Assembly: GCA_946567425.1 (NCBI GenBank)
Contig: CAMNXF010000016.1
Span: forward strand, 1-59,466
DNA length: 59,466 bases
Reading direction: 5' to 3'
Source: an uncultured Clostridia bacterium
GTDB lineage: Bacteria; Bacillota; Clostridia; Oscillospirales; Ruminococcaceae
Shown: piece after piece, positions 16,699 to 26,037 of the stretch
How positions within the stretch are numbered: position 1 is the first letter of the stretch
How the letters are laid out: each line of letters starts with the position of its first letter
Translations under genes and position numbers: made by a program
The notes under the pieces: model-generated
Seen by the model: only the letters and a program-made list of their open reading frames with translations
Databases searched by the model: none
Told to the model about the DNA's origin: nothing

Positions 16699-17229
16699 TT
16701 AAGGTTTATATACGCCTATGTACGGCAAATTTCTGAATTGCTGCTCATAATCCAGACCGTAACCAACCACAAACAGATCTTCGATCTCAAAGCACCGATA
16801 ATCCGCCTTAAATCCGTTGACCTCGCGCCGCGACGGCTTATCAAGCAGACACGCGATCTTCAGCGACTTCGGATCGTGCCGCAGAAAAATTTCTTTCAGC
16901 GCCGAAAGCGTCCGCGCTGTGTCGACAATATCCTCGACCAGTACCACGTCGCGCCCTTTGATATCGGGAAGCGTGCTCTCATCAGCGTCCACTTTTCCGC
17001 TCGAATTTGTTCCGACATAGCTCGCCGCCCTGAAAAAGCCGATCTCCAGCGGACACTTCACCTCGCGTATCAGATCCGAAAAGAACACGACCGCGCCCTT
17101 CAGAATGCAGATAAAAAGCGGATTTTTGCCGCTGTATTCCTTTGTAAGGTCATCTCCGAGCAGCAAGACTTTTTCTTTAAGCTGCTCCTCAGTAAACAGA
17201 ATTTTCTCGATTTTTTCGGGAACATACAT
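16699..17229 (-). CDS. hpt: Hypoxanthine phosphoribosyltransferase
   Basis: This cytoplasmic enzyme of about 176 aa salvages hypoxanthine and guanine with PRPP. The PRPP-binding signature VVLVEDIVDTARTLS (about residues 95-110) and the ICILKGAVVF block are clear. I place the start at ATG 17229 behind GGAGGAGAGCATA; the frame is open for 18 more codons upstream but these would cross the promoter. It lies between tilS and ftsH, matching the B. subtilis order, and has its own consensus-like promoter. Confidence 0.95.
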   Translation of the reverse strand: MYVPEKIEKILFTEEQLKEKVLLLGDDLTKEYSGKNPLFICILKGAVVFFSDLIREVKCPLEIGFFRAASYVGTNSSGKVDADESTLPDIKGRDVVLVEDIVDTARTLSALKEIFLRHDPKSLKIACLLDKPSRREVNGFKADYRCFEIEDLFVVGYGLDYEQQFRNLPYIGVYKP

Positions 17230-17254
17230 TATGCTCTCCTCCAATACAAATTTC

Positions 17255-17283
17255 ATTATAGCACACAATTCACAAAAATGCAA
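17255..17283 (-). promoter_or_regulatory. Promoter of hpt-ftsH
   Basis: On the minus strand TTGCAT (17278-17283), 17 bp, TATAAT (17255-17260), about 25 bases upstream of the hpt start. This lets hpt and ftsH be transcribed separately from tilS. Confidence 0.7.
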
Positions 17284-17340
17284 TTGATTTTCGTGAATTT
17301 TTGCTGAAATTTTAAAGTTTATTGTTAATTTTTTCCAAAA

Positions 17341-18345
17341 CTACTTCTTCTTTTCGTTTGCTCTTCGATAATGCTGCTCAATATTTTCCACAAAGCACAC
17401 GCCCTTGCGTATCGTAAAAAAGCGGTTTTTACAGGGATTATACCTCGCCGAACGATTTTTCAGCAGCTCCGCTGCCGTGTTTATCCGCAACGCCGACGGC
17501 TCTATACCGCCCTCCATGAGTATTCTGCGCACCGCTCTCGAACGAATCGGCGCGGGCAGCTTTGAGAGCTCCAAGGCGTTGTAGCCGCGCCCCGTGCGGT
17601 TTTCGGCAAGCGCCCTCTCCGCCGTTTCCTCAAGAAACGTGTTGTCCTCGCGGAGTGATCTGCACATTCTCCCGAAAACCTCCAACACCGACGGGTTTAT
17701 CTCCGCGATCTCGGGGAGCACCCTGCGGCGTATCCTGTTGCGCGTATACTCCTCGGAGAGGTTGGTGCTGTCCGTAACATATCCTTGACCGTTTTCCGCG
17801 AGAAATCCCTCCACATCCGACCTCGTGCAGCCGAGCAGCGGACGTATAACGCGGAACTCCCCGTGGCCACGCACGGGCGGAATACCGCAAAGCCCCGCAA
17901 GCCCGGTTCCGCGGACGGCGTTTATCAGCACCGTTTCGGCGTTGTCGTTGGCAGTGTGCGCCGTCGCGAGCACGGCGTTCCCGCCCGAACCGCTCAACGC
18001 CTCGCGGAAGAAATCGTACCGAACCCGCCGAGCCGTTTCCTCAACGCTCTCGTGCTTATCGGAAAGCTCCGCGACGTTCACCTTTTTAGTTATCAGCGAA
18101 ATTTGCAGTCTTGCACAGAGTTCCTCGCAGAAACGCTGATCTCCGTCGCTTTCCGCGCCGCGAAGCCCGTGGTTAAGGTGACACGCCGAAATCGCAAGAC
18201 CGCGCTCCTTTGCCGGAACATTAAGCGCCAGCAGCAGCGAAACGCTGTCCGCGCCGCCCGAAAGCGCCGTACATACCGCCGTGCAGCCGTCAAGCATATC
18301 ATAGTCCGCAATGGTCTGCCAAACCTTATCAATAAAATCGCTCAT
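17341..18345 (-). CDS. tilS: tRNA(Ile)-lysidine synthase TilS
   Basis: This 334-aa enzyme converts C34 of tRNA(Ile2) to lysidine, allowing AUA decoding. The PP-loop SGGADSVSLLL lies near residue 28, followed by ACHLNHGLRGAESDGDQRFCE and TAHTANDNAETVLINAVRGTGLAGL, all diagnostic of TilS. The C-terminal domain is short compared with E. coli TilS. Start ATG 18345 is chosen because it follows the dnaB stop by one base (TAATATG) with GGCGGGT upstream; the longer frame would run into dnaB. Confidence 0.95.
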   Translation of the reverse strand: MSDFIDKVWQTIADYDMLDGCTAVCTALSGGADSVSLLLALNVPAKERGLAISACHLNHGLRGAESDGDQRFCEELCARLQISLITKKVNVAELSDKHESVEETARRVRYDFFREALSGSGGNAVLATAHTANDNAETVLINAVRGTGLAGLCGIPPVRGHGEFRVIRPLLGCTRSDVEGFLAENGQGYVTDSTNLSEEYTRNRIRRRVLPEIAEINPSVLEVFGRMCRSLREDNTFLEETAERALAENRTGRGYNALELSKLPAPIRSRAVRRILMEGGIEPSALRINTAAELLKNRSARYNPCKNRFFTIRKGVCFVENIEQHYRRANEKKK

Positions 18346-18346
18346 A

Positions 18347-19720
18347 TTACCCGCCGTTCTGATGAACCAGCTTGACCTCAACGTTGGTAAATTTTGTATA
18401 TTCGCCTTGCCAGCCCAGATACACCGTTCCCGTTTCGCCGTGACGGTTTTTCGCGACAAGGCACTCGCAGACGTTCTGGTTGGGATCGGTCTTGTCGTAG
18501 TAGGAGTTGCGGTAAAGAAACAGCACGATATCCGCGTCTTGCTCGATAGAACCCGAGTCTCTCAGATCCGACAGAAGCGGACGCTTGTCGGGACGCTGCT
18601 CGGGTCCGCGCGCGAGCTGCGACAGCGCGATAACGGGCACATTCAGTTCTTTCGCCATTATTTTCAGATTTCGCGTTATCTCCGAAATTTCGGCGACGCG
18701 GTTTCCGTGGAAGTTGTTCACGCTCGTCATAAGCTGCAAATAGTCGATGATTACCACCCCGAGATTTTTCATTCGACGCAGCTTCGACTTGATGTTTGTG
18801 ACGTTGCAGCCCGGGGTATCGTCGATGTATACCTCCAGATGCTGAAGCACGTCTGCCGCAATCATTACGTTGTTGAGCTGCTCGGGCGTGGAACGCCCCG
18901 TTTTCATGGCGTCCGACGGCAGACACGCCTCGGAGCACATCATTCTCGATACGATCTGTTCCTTGCTCATCTCCAAACTAAACACGCAGACCTGCTTGTC
19001 GCGAAAATGCTTTGCGACGTTTGCCGCGATATTCATGGCGAACGAGGTTTTACCCATACCGGGACGAGCCGCGAGGATTATCAAATCGGACTTGTTCAAA
19101 CCGAAAATGCGCTTGTCAAGCTCGGTATAGCCCGTAGCCAGACCCGTCATAGAGGGCTGACCGCCGTTCTCGCGCGAGGATTTCACCAAATCGCTGAACG
19201 CGCGCACTCGGTCATAGACGATCCCCGCGATATGTGTAAGGCTGTTGTTTTCCGTACCCGCGCGTATATCGAATATCTTCTGTTCGGCGAAATCGACCAC
19301 AGCCTCCGCCGTATCGGTGGAATTGTTTGCGGCGTCGATAATCTCCTTCGAGGCGAAAATCAGGCTTCTCAGCAGATAATTCTCAACAACGATATTCGCG
19401 TATTTGGTTATCGAAGAGTAGCTCGGCACGCCGTTCATGATTTCCACAAGCCGCCGCTTGCTCTCGTCCGCGCGGTCAAAAACTCCCTGACGCACACAAG
19501 CGTTACCGACGGTCACGATATCGATCTTTTCACTGCTCATATAGAGCTGCATCATCACCGTGTATATCTCGCGGTTCTGGTCGATAAAGAAGTGCTCGGG
19601 GTGTAGAACGCTGATAACCTCGCCGAGAAGCTCGCCTTTTATGAGCACAGCGCCCAGTACCGATTCCTCCGCCTCGGAGTTAGCCGGGAGATTTATTCCC
19701 GTGAGATCGTAGTCAGCCAT
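18347..19720 (-). CDS. dnaB: Replicative DNA helicase DnaB
   Basis: The 457-aa hexameric helicase unwinds DNA at the replication fork. The N-terminal primase-interacting domain (about 10-110: ANSEAEESVLGAVL) is followed by the RecA-like motor with Walker A ARPGMGKTSFA (about 214-224), Walker B GVVIIDYLQL, and the DRPLLSDLRDSGSIEQDAD region. No intein is present. It starts 6 bases after the rplI stop, as in the widespread rplI-dnaB pairing. Confidence 0.97.
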   Translation of the reverse strand: MADYDLTGINLPANSEAEESVLGAVLIKGELLGEVISVLHPEHFFIDQNREIYTVMMQLYMSSEKIDIVTVGNACVRQGVFDRADESKRRLVEIMNGVPSYSSITKYANIVVENYLLRSLIFASKEIIDAANNSTDTAEAVVDFAEQKIFDIRAGTENNSLTHIAGIVYDRVRAFSDLVKSSRENGGQPSMTGLATGYTELDKRIFGLNKSDLIILAARPGMGKTSFAMNIAANVAKHFRDKQVCVFSLEMSKEQIVSRMMCSEACLPSDAMKTGRSTPEQLNNVMIAADVLQHLEVYIDDTPGCNVTNIKSKLRRMKNLGVVIIDYLQLMTSVNNFHGNRVAEISEITRNLKIMAKELNVPVIALSQLARGPEQRPDKRPLLSDLRDSGSIEQDADIVLFLYRNSYYDKTDPNQNVCECLVAKNRHGETGTVYLGWQGEYTKFTNVEVKLVHQNGG

Positions 19721-19726
19721 TTTTAA

Positions 19727-20176
19727 TTAACCCTCGTCCTTAACGCTTACTGTAAATTTCGCCGAAACGCCTGCGTACAGTTTCGCCTCCGCGGAATAAT
19801 CGCCGAAGCCCTCTATCTTCATCGCGATGCTTATCTTCTTCTTATCGACGTCCAGACCCAGCGACTGCTTTATCGCCGCCGAGATCTCCTTTGAGGTCAC
19901 CGTGCCGAACAATCTGCCGTTTTGACCTGCCTTTGCCTTTACCTCGACGGTCTTTCCCTCCAGCTTGCCCGCGATATCCTTTGCGTTCGCGATATCCATG
20001 TCGATCTTGTGCTGAGCGCTGTCTTTCTGACCTTGCAGCAGATTAAGATTTTTGGCGTTTGCCTCCTGTGCCAGACCTTTCTTTATCAGACAGTTGATCG
20101 CGTAACCGTCCTTTACCTCGTGGACCTCGCCCTTTTTGCCTGTTCCCTTAACGTCCTCTAACAATATAACTTTCAT
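19727..20176 (-). CDS. rplI: 50S ribosomal protein L9
   Basis: This protein of 149 aa begins [18 protein letters not shown], the conserved L9 N-terminus that binds 23S rRNA. A long central helix is followed by the C-terminal domain ([12 protein letters not shown]). ATG 20176 follows GGGAGGATAAA; upstream in-frame codons lack support. It sits between gdpP and dnaB, the standard Firmicute order. Confidence 0.97.
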   Translation of the reverse strand: MKVILLEDVKGTGKKGEVHEVKDGYAINCLIKKGLAQEANAKNLNLLQGQKDSAQHKIDMDIANAKDIAGKLEGKTVEVKAKAGQNGRLFGTVTSKEISAAIKQSLGLDVDKKKISIAMKIEGFGDYSAEAKLYAGVSAKFTVSVKDEG

Positions 20177-20231
20177 TTTATCCTCCCGATCCCGAAACAA
20201 ACGGCGCACCGTTTCATTTCGTTATATCTTG

Positions 20232-22298
20232 CTAATCCTTATCCTTAGGCACGGGCGTAAAGTATTCGTCGATCACTCCGTGCAGCTTGTCTACCGCTTC
20301 CTCCGCCGTGATACCGTACAGCTGCGCGCCCGCCATTGACTGATGCCCGCCGCCGTCGTCCTTTTTGTTGCCGAGATTTTCCATAAGCACCTGTACGTTT
20401 ATCTTCCCGAGCGAACGCGCGCTTATGCTCCATCCGTTCTCAATGGGGTACACCGTAAACGACGCGTCAACGTTGCGTATATACAGCATTTCGTCGGCTG
20501 CCTGCGAACACAGCACCCGTATCTCGGGGAAGCTCTCATTGACCACGGCGATAGCGCACCGCGCCCGATATATCTTCGCAGACGAAATTATCTGCGACTT
20601 TCGCGTTTTATTTTCAATTGTCGTATCGAACAGCTTCTTCACGGCGATAGTATCCGCGCCCAGCTTCTTTAAATATGCCGCCGCCTCGAATGTCGAAACG
20701 CCCGATCTCATCACAAAATCCTTGGTATCAAGCGTAATTCCCGCCAACAGAGCCTCCGCCTCCATGGGTTTCAGCAATACCTCGCTGCTGAAATACTGGA
20801 TTAGCTCCGTCACAAGCTCCGACGCGGACGACGCGTTACTCTCATGACAACGCACCGCGAACTCCGTTATCGCGCCCGCGCTCAGTCGGTGATGATCTAT
20901 TATCACCACGCGCTTTTTCTGCGCCAGATCGTACAGCTCCATGTCCTCGAGCTTTTTCGTGATATGCGTATCTACGATTATAAGCACCGATTTCGGAGTT
21001 ATCCACTGTCTTGCCTCCTCGGGCTCGATAGCCACGGGAGTATCATAATCCGCGAACTTGTCAAACAGCGTTTTCGCGTTGGTTTTCGCTCCGTCTCTGA
21101 ACCTCGCCACCGTATACGCGGGAATACCCAATCTACGTATCGCGCAAGTAAGCCCTATCGCCGAACCCGCGCTGTCGAAATCGCCGAAGCTGTGTCCCAT
21201 TATGTACACAGTATCCGCCGTGCTGATAAGGCTTTTGATCTCCTCCGCCGCGAGACGTATCTTGACCTTTCCCGTGCGCTCTTTGCCCGGGGATATCGCT
21301 CCGAACGCGTTGAAGCCGTTCGACGTTTTCACCAGCGCCTGATCGCCGCCGCGCTCGAGCGCCTTATCCAGCATTTCACTCGCAAAACGTTCTCCCTCGG
21401 CAAGCGACGACGCGGTAGCTCCCACGCCGATAGACAGCGTAACGACCGCCCTGTCGCGCACTATTATCTCGTGTGCCTTATTTATCAGCGCCATTTTGTC
21501 CCTTATCATTCCGTCAAGATACTGCTGTTCGAGAACTATCAGAAACTTGTCGCCTGTGATCTTTTTCAGCACTGCCTTTTTCTCGGCGAAATATTCCTCG
21601 ATAAGCCTGTCGACCTGAATGGTTACGTACGCGCGTTCGCTCTCTTTAGCGCCCGAAAGCAGCTCCTCATAGTTATCTACCATAACGATCATAACTACGG
21701 GTCTTGACATCTCGTGCGTTGACTGGAGCGTTTTAAAGTCCGTAACGTCGCGGAAGATCAGCATGGTGATCCTTTCCTTTACAGCCTCGGCGGGCGTGTC
21801 CGAGCCGAATATTGACGGTTTTCCCGCGATCCGTCCATCCACAACAAACTCGTGCGGCACCGAGTACACGCGGAACCATTTGTCACCGTAGCTTATCTCC
21901 CGTCCGTCCGAGCCGAAAAGCTCCAGTGGCACGTCCGTGACCGTATTTATCGAGCTTAAGTCCTCGTTTGGCTCGAAGAACGTATCGTTAAAGCTGTCGT
22001 TGCTCCATATTACGCTGAGTTCCTCGTCCACCACGCATATCGGCAGCGGAAAGCCAATCAGCGACATAGAGCCCGTGCTGCGGAGCTCCTCCGAAAGCTG
22101 CTCGAAGTACCAGTACTCGCTCTGGCGAATTTGCAGCAGCTTACCAAGCGCCAGTCCCGAAATCCCAAGCAATATCGGCAGCGACACCCAGAACATCAGA
22201 GGCTCGTGACGGAACACATAAACGTCGATGACTATCAGCATTATTATCAGCGTACCGATAGCCGCCAACAGGACGTTGCTCTTGTAAAAGTTTTTCAT
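20232..22298 (-). CDS. gdpP: Cyclic-di-AMP phosphodiesterase GdpP
   Basis: The 688-aa membrane protein cleaves c-di-AMP. Two N-terminal helices (about 10-55) precede a PAS-like domain (about 75-170), a degenerate GGDEF domain (about 175-315, no intact GGDEF motif), and the DHH/DHHA1 phosphodiesterase (about 345-688). DHH motifs are MGHSFGDFDSAGSAIG, IIVDTH, VVIIDHHRLS and the DHHA1 glycine block KKDDGGGHQSMAGA. The layout is full length for GdpP. It is 9 bases downstream of the RNase J gene and leads into rplI-dnaB. Confidence 0.95.
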   Translation of the reverse strand: MKNFYKSNVLLAAIGTLIIMLIVIDVYVFRHEPLMFWVSLPILLGISGLALGKLLQIRQSEYWYFEQLSEELRSTGSMSLIGFPLPICVVDEELSVIWSNDSFNDTFFEPNEDLSSINTVTDVPLELFGSDGREISYGDKWFRVYSVPHEFVVDGRIAGKPSIFGSDTPAEAVKERITMLIFRDVTDFKTLQSTHEMSRPVVMIVMVDNYEELLSGAKESERAYVTIQVDRLIEEYFAEKKAVLKKITGDKFLIVLEQQYLDGMIRDKMALINKAHEIIVRDRAVVTLSIGVGATASSLAEGERFASEMLDKALERGGDQALVKTSNGFNAFGAISPGKERTGKVKIRLAAEEIKSLISTADTVYIMGHSFGDFDSAGSAIGLTCAIRRLGIPAYTVARFRDGAKTNAKTLFDKFADYDTPVAIEPEEARQWITPKSVLIIVDTHITKKLEDMELYDLAQKKRVVIIDHHRLSAGAITEFAVRCHESNASSASELVTELIQYFSSEVLLKPMEAEALLAGITLDTKDFVMRSGVSTFEAAAYLKKLGADTIAVKKLFDTTIENKTRKSQIISSAKIYRARCAIAVVNESFPEIRVLCSQAADEMLYIRNVDASFTVYPIENGWSISARSLGKINVQVLMENLGNKKDDGGGHQSMAGAQLYGITAEEAVDKLHGVIDEYFTPVPKDKD

Positions 22299-22307
22299 GG
22301 CAGTTTA

Positions 22308-24257
22308 TTAAATCTCCATAATTATCGGCAAGATCATCGGACTGCGTTTTGTTTCCTTGTATATGAACTCCGACAGCTCGTCGCGCATTGCCGACTTTAT
22401 GTTGCCCCACTCGCGGACGTTGCGCTCCTGCAGATTCTCCATGACCTGCGACATAAGCTGCTTCGCCTCGTCGAGGAGCTCCTCGCTCTCGCGAACGTAC
22501 ACAAAGCCGCGCGATACGATATCCGGTCCCGCGACCACTCTGCCCGTTTCGCGGTTCATCGTTGCCACGATTATCATAACTCCGTCCTCAGCGAGGTGCT
22601 TTCTGTCGCGCAGCACCACGCTTCCCACGTCGCCCACACCGAAGCCGTCCACCATTACCTTGCCGCTCGGCACCGTCCCCGTGAACTTCATCTCAACGCC
22701 GTCCGTCTCCAGCACGTCGCCGAGATCGGCTATAAACGCATTTTCCTCGGGAATGCCCATGCCCATTGCAAGCTGAACGTGCTTCTTCATGTGCTTATAC
22801 TCGCCGTGAATAGGCACAAAGAACTTCGGCTTGGTGAGCGAGATCATCATCTTCAGCTCCTCTTGACAAGCGTGTCCGGAAACATGCACCTCGTACATAC
22901 TTTCGTATATTACCTCCGCGCCTTGCTTCATAAGCTCGTTTACTACTTTTGTAACAAATTTTTCGTTACCGGGAATGGGTTTCGCCGAGATGATGATGAA
23001 ATCGTTCGGCGTTATCGTTACCTGTCTGTGGTCGCCGCTGCTCATTCTCGAAAGCGCCGAAAGCGGCTCGCCCTGCGAACCCGTCGTCGCGATCACAAGC
23101 TCCGAGGGATCGTATCTGTTCACGTCCTCAATGTCGATAAGCGTGCCGTCGGGAACTTTAATGTAATTCAGCTCGACCGCCTTCGCGATAACATTCGTCA
23201 TGCTTCTTCCCGAAACGGCGACGTGCCGCCCGTGCTTTACGGCTTCGTCAATTATCTGCTGTATACGGTGGATATTGCTGGAGAAGGTCGCGATTATAAT
23301 GCGCTTTCCCTCCGCTTTCGCGAACAATCCCCTGAAGCTTTCGCCGACAGAGCGCTCGGATTTCGTGTATCCGGGACGCTCCACGTTGGTGCTTTCACTC
23401 ATTAAAGCAAGCACACCGCGGTTGCCCAACTCCCCAAACCTCGCCAGATCAATAATACCGCCCTCTATCGGCGTATAGTCCACCTTAAAGTCACCCGTAT
23501 GCACGATAACTCCCGCGGGCGTGTGTATAGCCAGCGCGCACGCGTCGGGTATCGAGTGGTTCACGCGTATAAACTCGACCGACATACAGCCCATACGCAC
23601 GTTCTGGCGCGGCTCTACGACGTTCAGCGACGCCTGCGACAAAAGCCCGTGCTCCTTGAGCTTGCCCTCTACAAGCCCAAGCGTGAGCCGCGTTCCGTAG
23701 ATCGGCACATTTATTTTCTTGAGCAGATACGGCAGTGCGCCGATGTGATCCTCATGACCGTGAGTTATCACGATCCCTCGGAAATGCTCCTTGTTCTTTT
23801 CGAGGTATGTGAAATCGGGAACGACCAGATCGACGCCGAGCATTTCTTCGTCGGGAAACGCCAGACCGCAGTCCACGATAAACATATCATTCGAGCATTC
23901 GTACACGTACAAGTTCTTTCCGATCTCGTTAAGTCCGCCGAGTGCTATAAATCTGACGGGTGTGCTTCGATTTTCACGCTGCTTTCTCTGCTCTGTTGAA
24001 CGCGCGTGCTGATTTGCGCGTCCGAGCACGGGCGCTTTCGGAGCGGCGGACGTTCTGCCGCCCGTCAGCACGGGAGCGGCAGCTCTGTTGTTCGTCAGCA
24101 CGGGAGCACCGGGCTGCTTGTATTTTCTCACGGGTGCGGCAGGCGCGCTGCGATAAGTCTTTTTCGGTGCAGCCGAAGTCTTGGCTGCGGGTCTGCCCGG
24201 CTTTTTGGCTATGTTTTCCGTTTCCGTAAGCAATTTGTTATTTGACAATAATCCCAT
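22308..24257 (-). CDS. rnj: Ribonuclease J with long basic N-terminal extension
   Basis: The 649-aa metallo-beta-lactamase/beta-CASP ribonuclease acts in mRNA decay and 5' RNA processing. The conserved core begins near residue 101 (RFIALGGLNEIGKN). The zinc motif HGHEDHIGALPY lies near residue 165, with STNVERPGYT, SGHACQEEL and IPIHGEY-type (VPIHGEYKHM) motifs following. The first 100 residues are an added Ala/Pro/Lys/Arg-rich segment with repeated APVL motifs; B. subtilis RNase J1 is about 555 aa and lacks it. It may bind RNA or partners. It is followed closely by gdpP. Confidence 0.93.
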   Translation of the reverse strand: MGLLSNNKLLTETENIAKKPGRPAAKTSAAPKKTYRSAPAAPVRKYKQPGAPVLTNNRAAAPVLTGGRTSAAPKAPVLGRANQHARSTEQRKQRENRSTPVRFIALGGLNEIGKNLYVYECSNDMFIVDCGLAFPDEEMLGVDLVVPDFTYLEKNKEHFRGIVITHGHEDHIGALPYLLKKINVPIYGTRLTLGLVEGKLKEHGLLSQASLNVVEPRQNVRMGCMSVEFIRVNHSIPDACALAIHTPAGVIVHTGDFKVDYTPIEGGIIDLARFGELGNRGVLALMSESTNVERPGYTKSERSVGESFRGLFAKAEGKRIIIATFSSNIHRIQQIIDEAVKHGRHVAVSGRSMTNVIAKAVELNYIKVPDGTLIDIEDVNRYDPSELVIATTGSQGEPLSALSRMSSGDHRQVTITPNDFIIISAKPIPGNEKFVTKVVNELMKQGAEVIYESMYEVHVSGHACQEELKMMISLTKPKFFVPIHGEYKHMKKHVQLAMGMGIPEENAFIADLGDVLETDGVEMKFTGTVPSGKVMVDGFGVGDVGSVVLRDRKHLAEDGVMIIVATMNRETGRVVAGPDIVSRGFVYVRESEELLDEAKQLMSQVMENLQERNVREWGNIKSAMRDELSEFIYKETKRSPMILPIIMEI

Positions 24258-24882
24258 AAATTTCCCTTTCTTCTTGTGCAGTTTTCACAAAAAATAAAAA
24301 ACCGCATAATTCGCCGTATATTCTATAAGTTTGCATCAAAACGAGTTTATCCAAATTGCGGCATTGTAAAGAATTATTCGGCAAAAAACGTCTTATTTTG
24401 CTTTTAAGTTCAAGATTCGGAGTGCGTCGGCTGTAACAGAACGACGTTTCCACGGCGCAATTTTCATGTACTTCTGTAAAATGTCTGAAAAAATGGCAAC
24501 ATTTTACACCGCCCAAAACTCATAACGTTCGTGTTTCGGGCTTAAAATAAATATGAAACAACTTTAATTTGACTGCAATTTTATATTAAATGTAAGAGGC
24601 GTTCGACCTCAAAATTCCAAAAATATGCAAAAAATATTCTTCCGAACGATCCAAATTTCGGAAAATACATATCTATTATTATACCGCTTTTTCGGGAAAA
24701 TGTCAAGGGGTTTATTTCCGTAAATCCGCAAAGCGGTGATTTTGCGTTGAAACAGCCGAATATTGGCGGCAAAACTTAAATTCTCCGTCCGATTTTTCCT
24801 TTGATATCGAACGCGTTCCCGCAAAAAATATGCTTGTGCTCGAAAACGAGTTCAACTACAAAAGAAAGGCAGTCAACATAAA
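24258..24882. other. Long gap between divergent RNase J and spoIVB genes
   Basis: 625 bases without a credible gene; the minus-strand frame at 24238-24516 overlaps the RNase J start and shows no domain or ribosome-binding site. A stem-loop GCCCAAAAC (24511-24519) / GTTTCGGGC (24533-24541) is present, with one wobble. The DNA is AT-rich compared with its neighbours. It may hold a long 5' leader of the RNase J mRNA and the spoIVB promoter, but I could not identify boxes with confidence. Confidence 0.4.
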
Positions 24883-26037
24883 ATGATAAGAAAACAACTC
24901 AAAATTTTCACGGGAACGGCTGCTGCGCTGACCGCTCTTTTTATTGCGGTTTTCGGCTATTTCTACGCGTCGCTCCCCTGTAATATAAATGTAGAATCCA
25001 TCTCCGAGTTTACGGGCGGCGGATTTTCTCCCGCTGTTCTTGAGCAGACTTCCGAGGGTATTTCCTTTTATCTGGGAAATCTGCCGATAAAAGCCGTTGA
25101 GGTCTCCGAAAAGGAAAGGGTCTCGGTGATACCATGCGGCACTCCGTTCGGAATCAAGGTGAAATCAGACGGCGTTATGGTGATAGAGGTCGCCGAAGGA
25201 TCCCCCGCCGATAGAGCGGGAATAAAGCCCGGCGACGTTATAACGAGCGTCAACGGATGCGAGGTCTGCACCAACTCGGAGCTTGGCGAAGCGGTTCAGC
25301 TCTCGGCGGACGTTACGCGGATAGTCCTGAAGCGCAGCGGCAGTGAAATTTCCGCCGAGCTCGCTCCCGAGAACAACGGCGGAACGCTCAAAATAGGAGC
25401 ATGGGTCCGTGACAGCGCAGCCGGAATAGGCACTCTCACGTTCCTCGATCCCGAGAGCCTTATCTTCGGCGGATTGGGTCACGCGGTAAGCGACGTGACA
25501 ACAGGCGGAGCTGTTCCGTTAAGAACAGGCGAGATAACCTCGGCAGAGATATACGACGTTATAAAGGGCAAGGAGGGCAGCGCGGGCGAGCTTTGCGGAA
25601 CGATACTTCCGAACTCCGACATCGGCGAACTGGCGGGGAACACCGAAGCGGGCGTTTTCGGACGGCTTACCGAGACAGTGGAGGGGGAAACCGTTCCCGT
25701 CGCGTTCCGTCAAGAAGTCAAAACGGGCGCGGCGACAGTGCTTACAACGGTCGACGGCAGCGAGCCGCGCGAATACGAAATTGAAATAGAGCGCATAAAC
25801 CTGCTCGACCTGAACGGCTCAAAGGGTATGGTCATCAGAATTACGGACGACGAACTTCTCGAAAAGACAGGCGGCATAGTAAGAGGAATGAGCGGCAGTC
25901 CGATATTGCAGGACGGTATGCTCATCGGCGCGGTTACGCACGTTCTGGTCAGCGACCCCGCGCGCGGTTACGCGGTTTTCGCCGAAAGTATGCTCGACAA
26001 TTGCGCCGAAACGTGCGGGCTGTCAGTTATCGACTAA
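24883..26037 (+). CDS. spoIVB: SpoIVB-type serine peptidase (sporulation signalling protease)
   Basis: The 384-aa protein has an N-terminal membrane helix (about 10-28), a PDZ domain (about 85-150: GVMVIEVAEGSPADRAGIKPGDVI) and an S55 peptidase domain. The catalytic His sits in GLGHAVSD (His ~200) and Ser in GMSGSP (Ser ~339). SpoIVB is made in the forespore and triggers pro-sigma-K processing through the SpoIVFA/BofA complex. Its presence suggests that the lineage sporulates or once did. Its 3' end overlaps the convergent Clp gene by 15 bases. Confidence 0.92.
   Translation: MIRKQLKIFTGTAAALTALFIAVFGYFYASLPCNINVESISEFTGGGFSPAVLEQTSEGISFYLGNLPIKAVEVSEKERVSVIPCGTPFGIKVKSDGVMVIEVAEGSPADRAGIKPGDVITSVNGCEVCTNSELGEAVQLSADVTRIVLKRSGSEISAELAPENNGGTLKIGAWVRDSAAGIGTLTFLDPESLIFGGLGHAVSDVTTGGAVPLRTGEITSAEIYDVIKGKEGSAGELCGTILPNSDIGELAGNTEAGVFGRLTETVEGETVPVAFRQEVKTGAATVLTTVDGSEPREYEIEIERINLLDLNGSKGMVIRITDDELLEKTGGIVRGMSGSPILQDGMLIGAVTHVLVSDPARGYAVFAESMLDNCAETCGLSVID

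Noticed and set aside
20843..24229. Long plus-strand open frames opposite gdpP and the RNase J gene
   Set aside because: GC-rich third positions of the real genes keep the opposite strand open; products are Arg/His-rich nonsense with no domain.
24238..24516. 92-codon minus-strand frame upstream of the RNase J gene
   Set aside because: Overlaps the RNase J start, no ribosome-binding site, unlikely composition for a protein.
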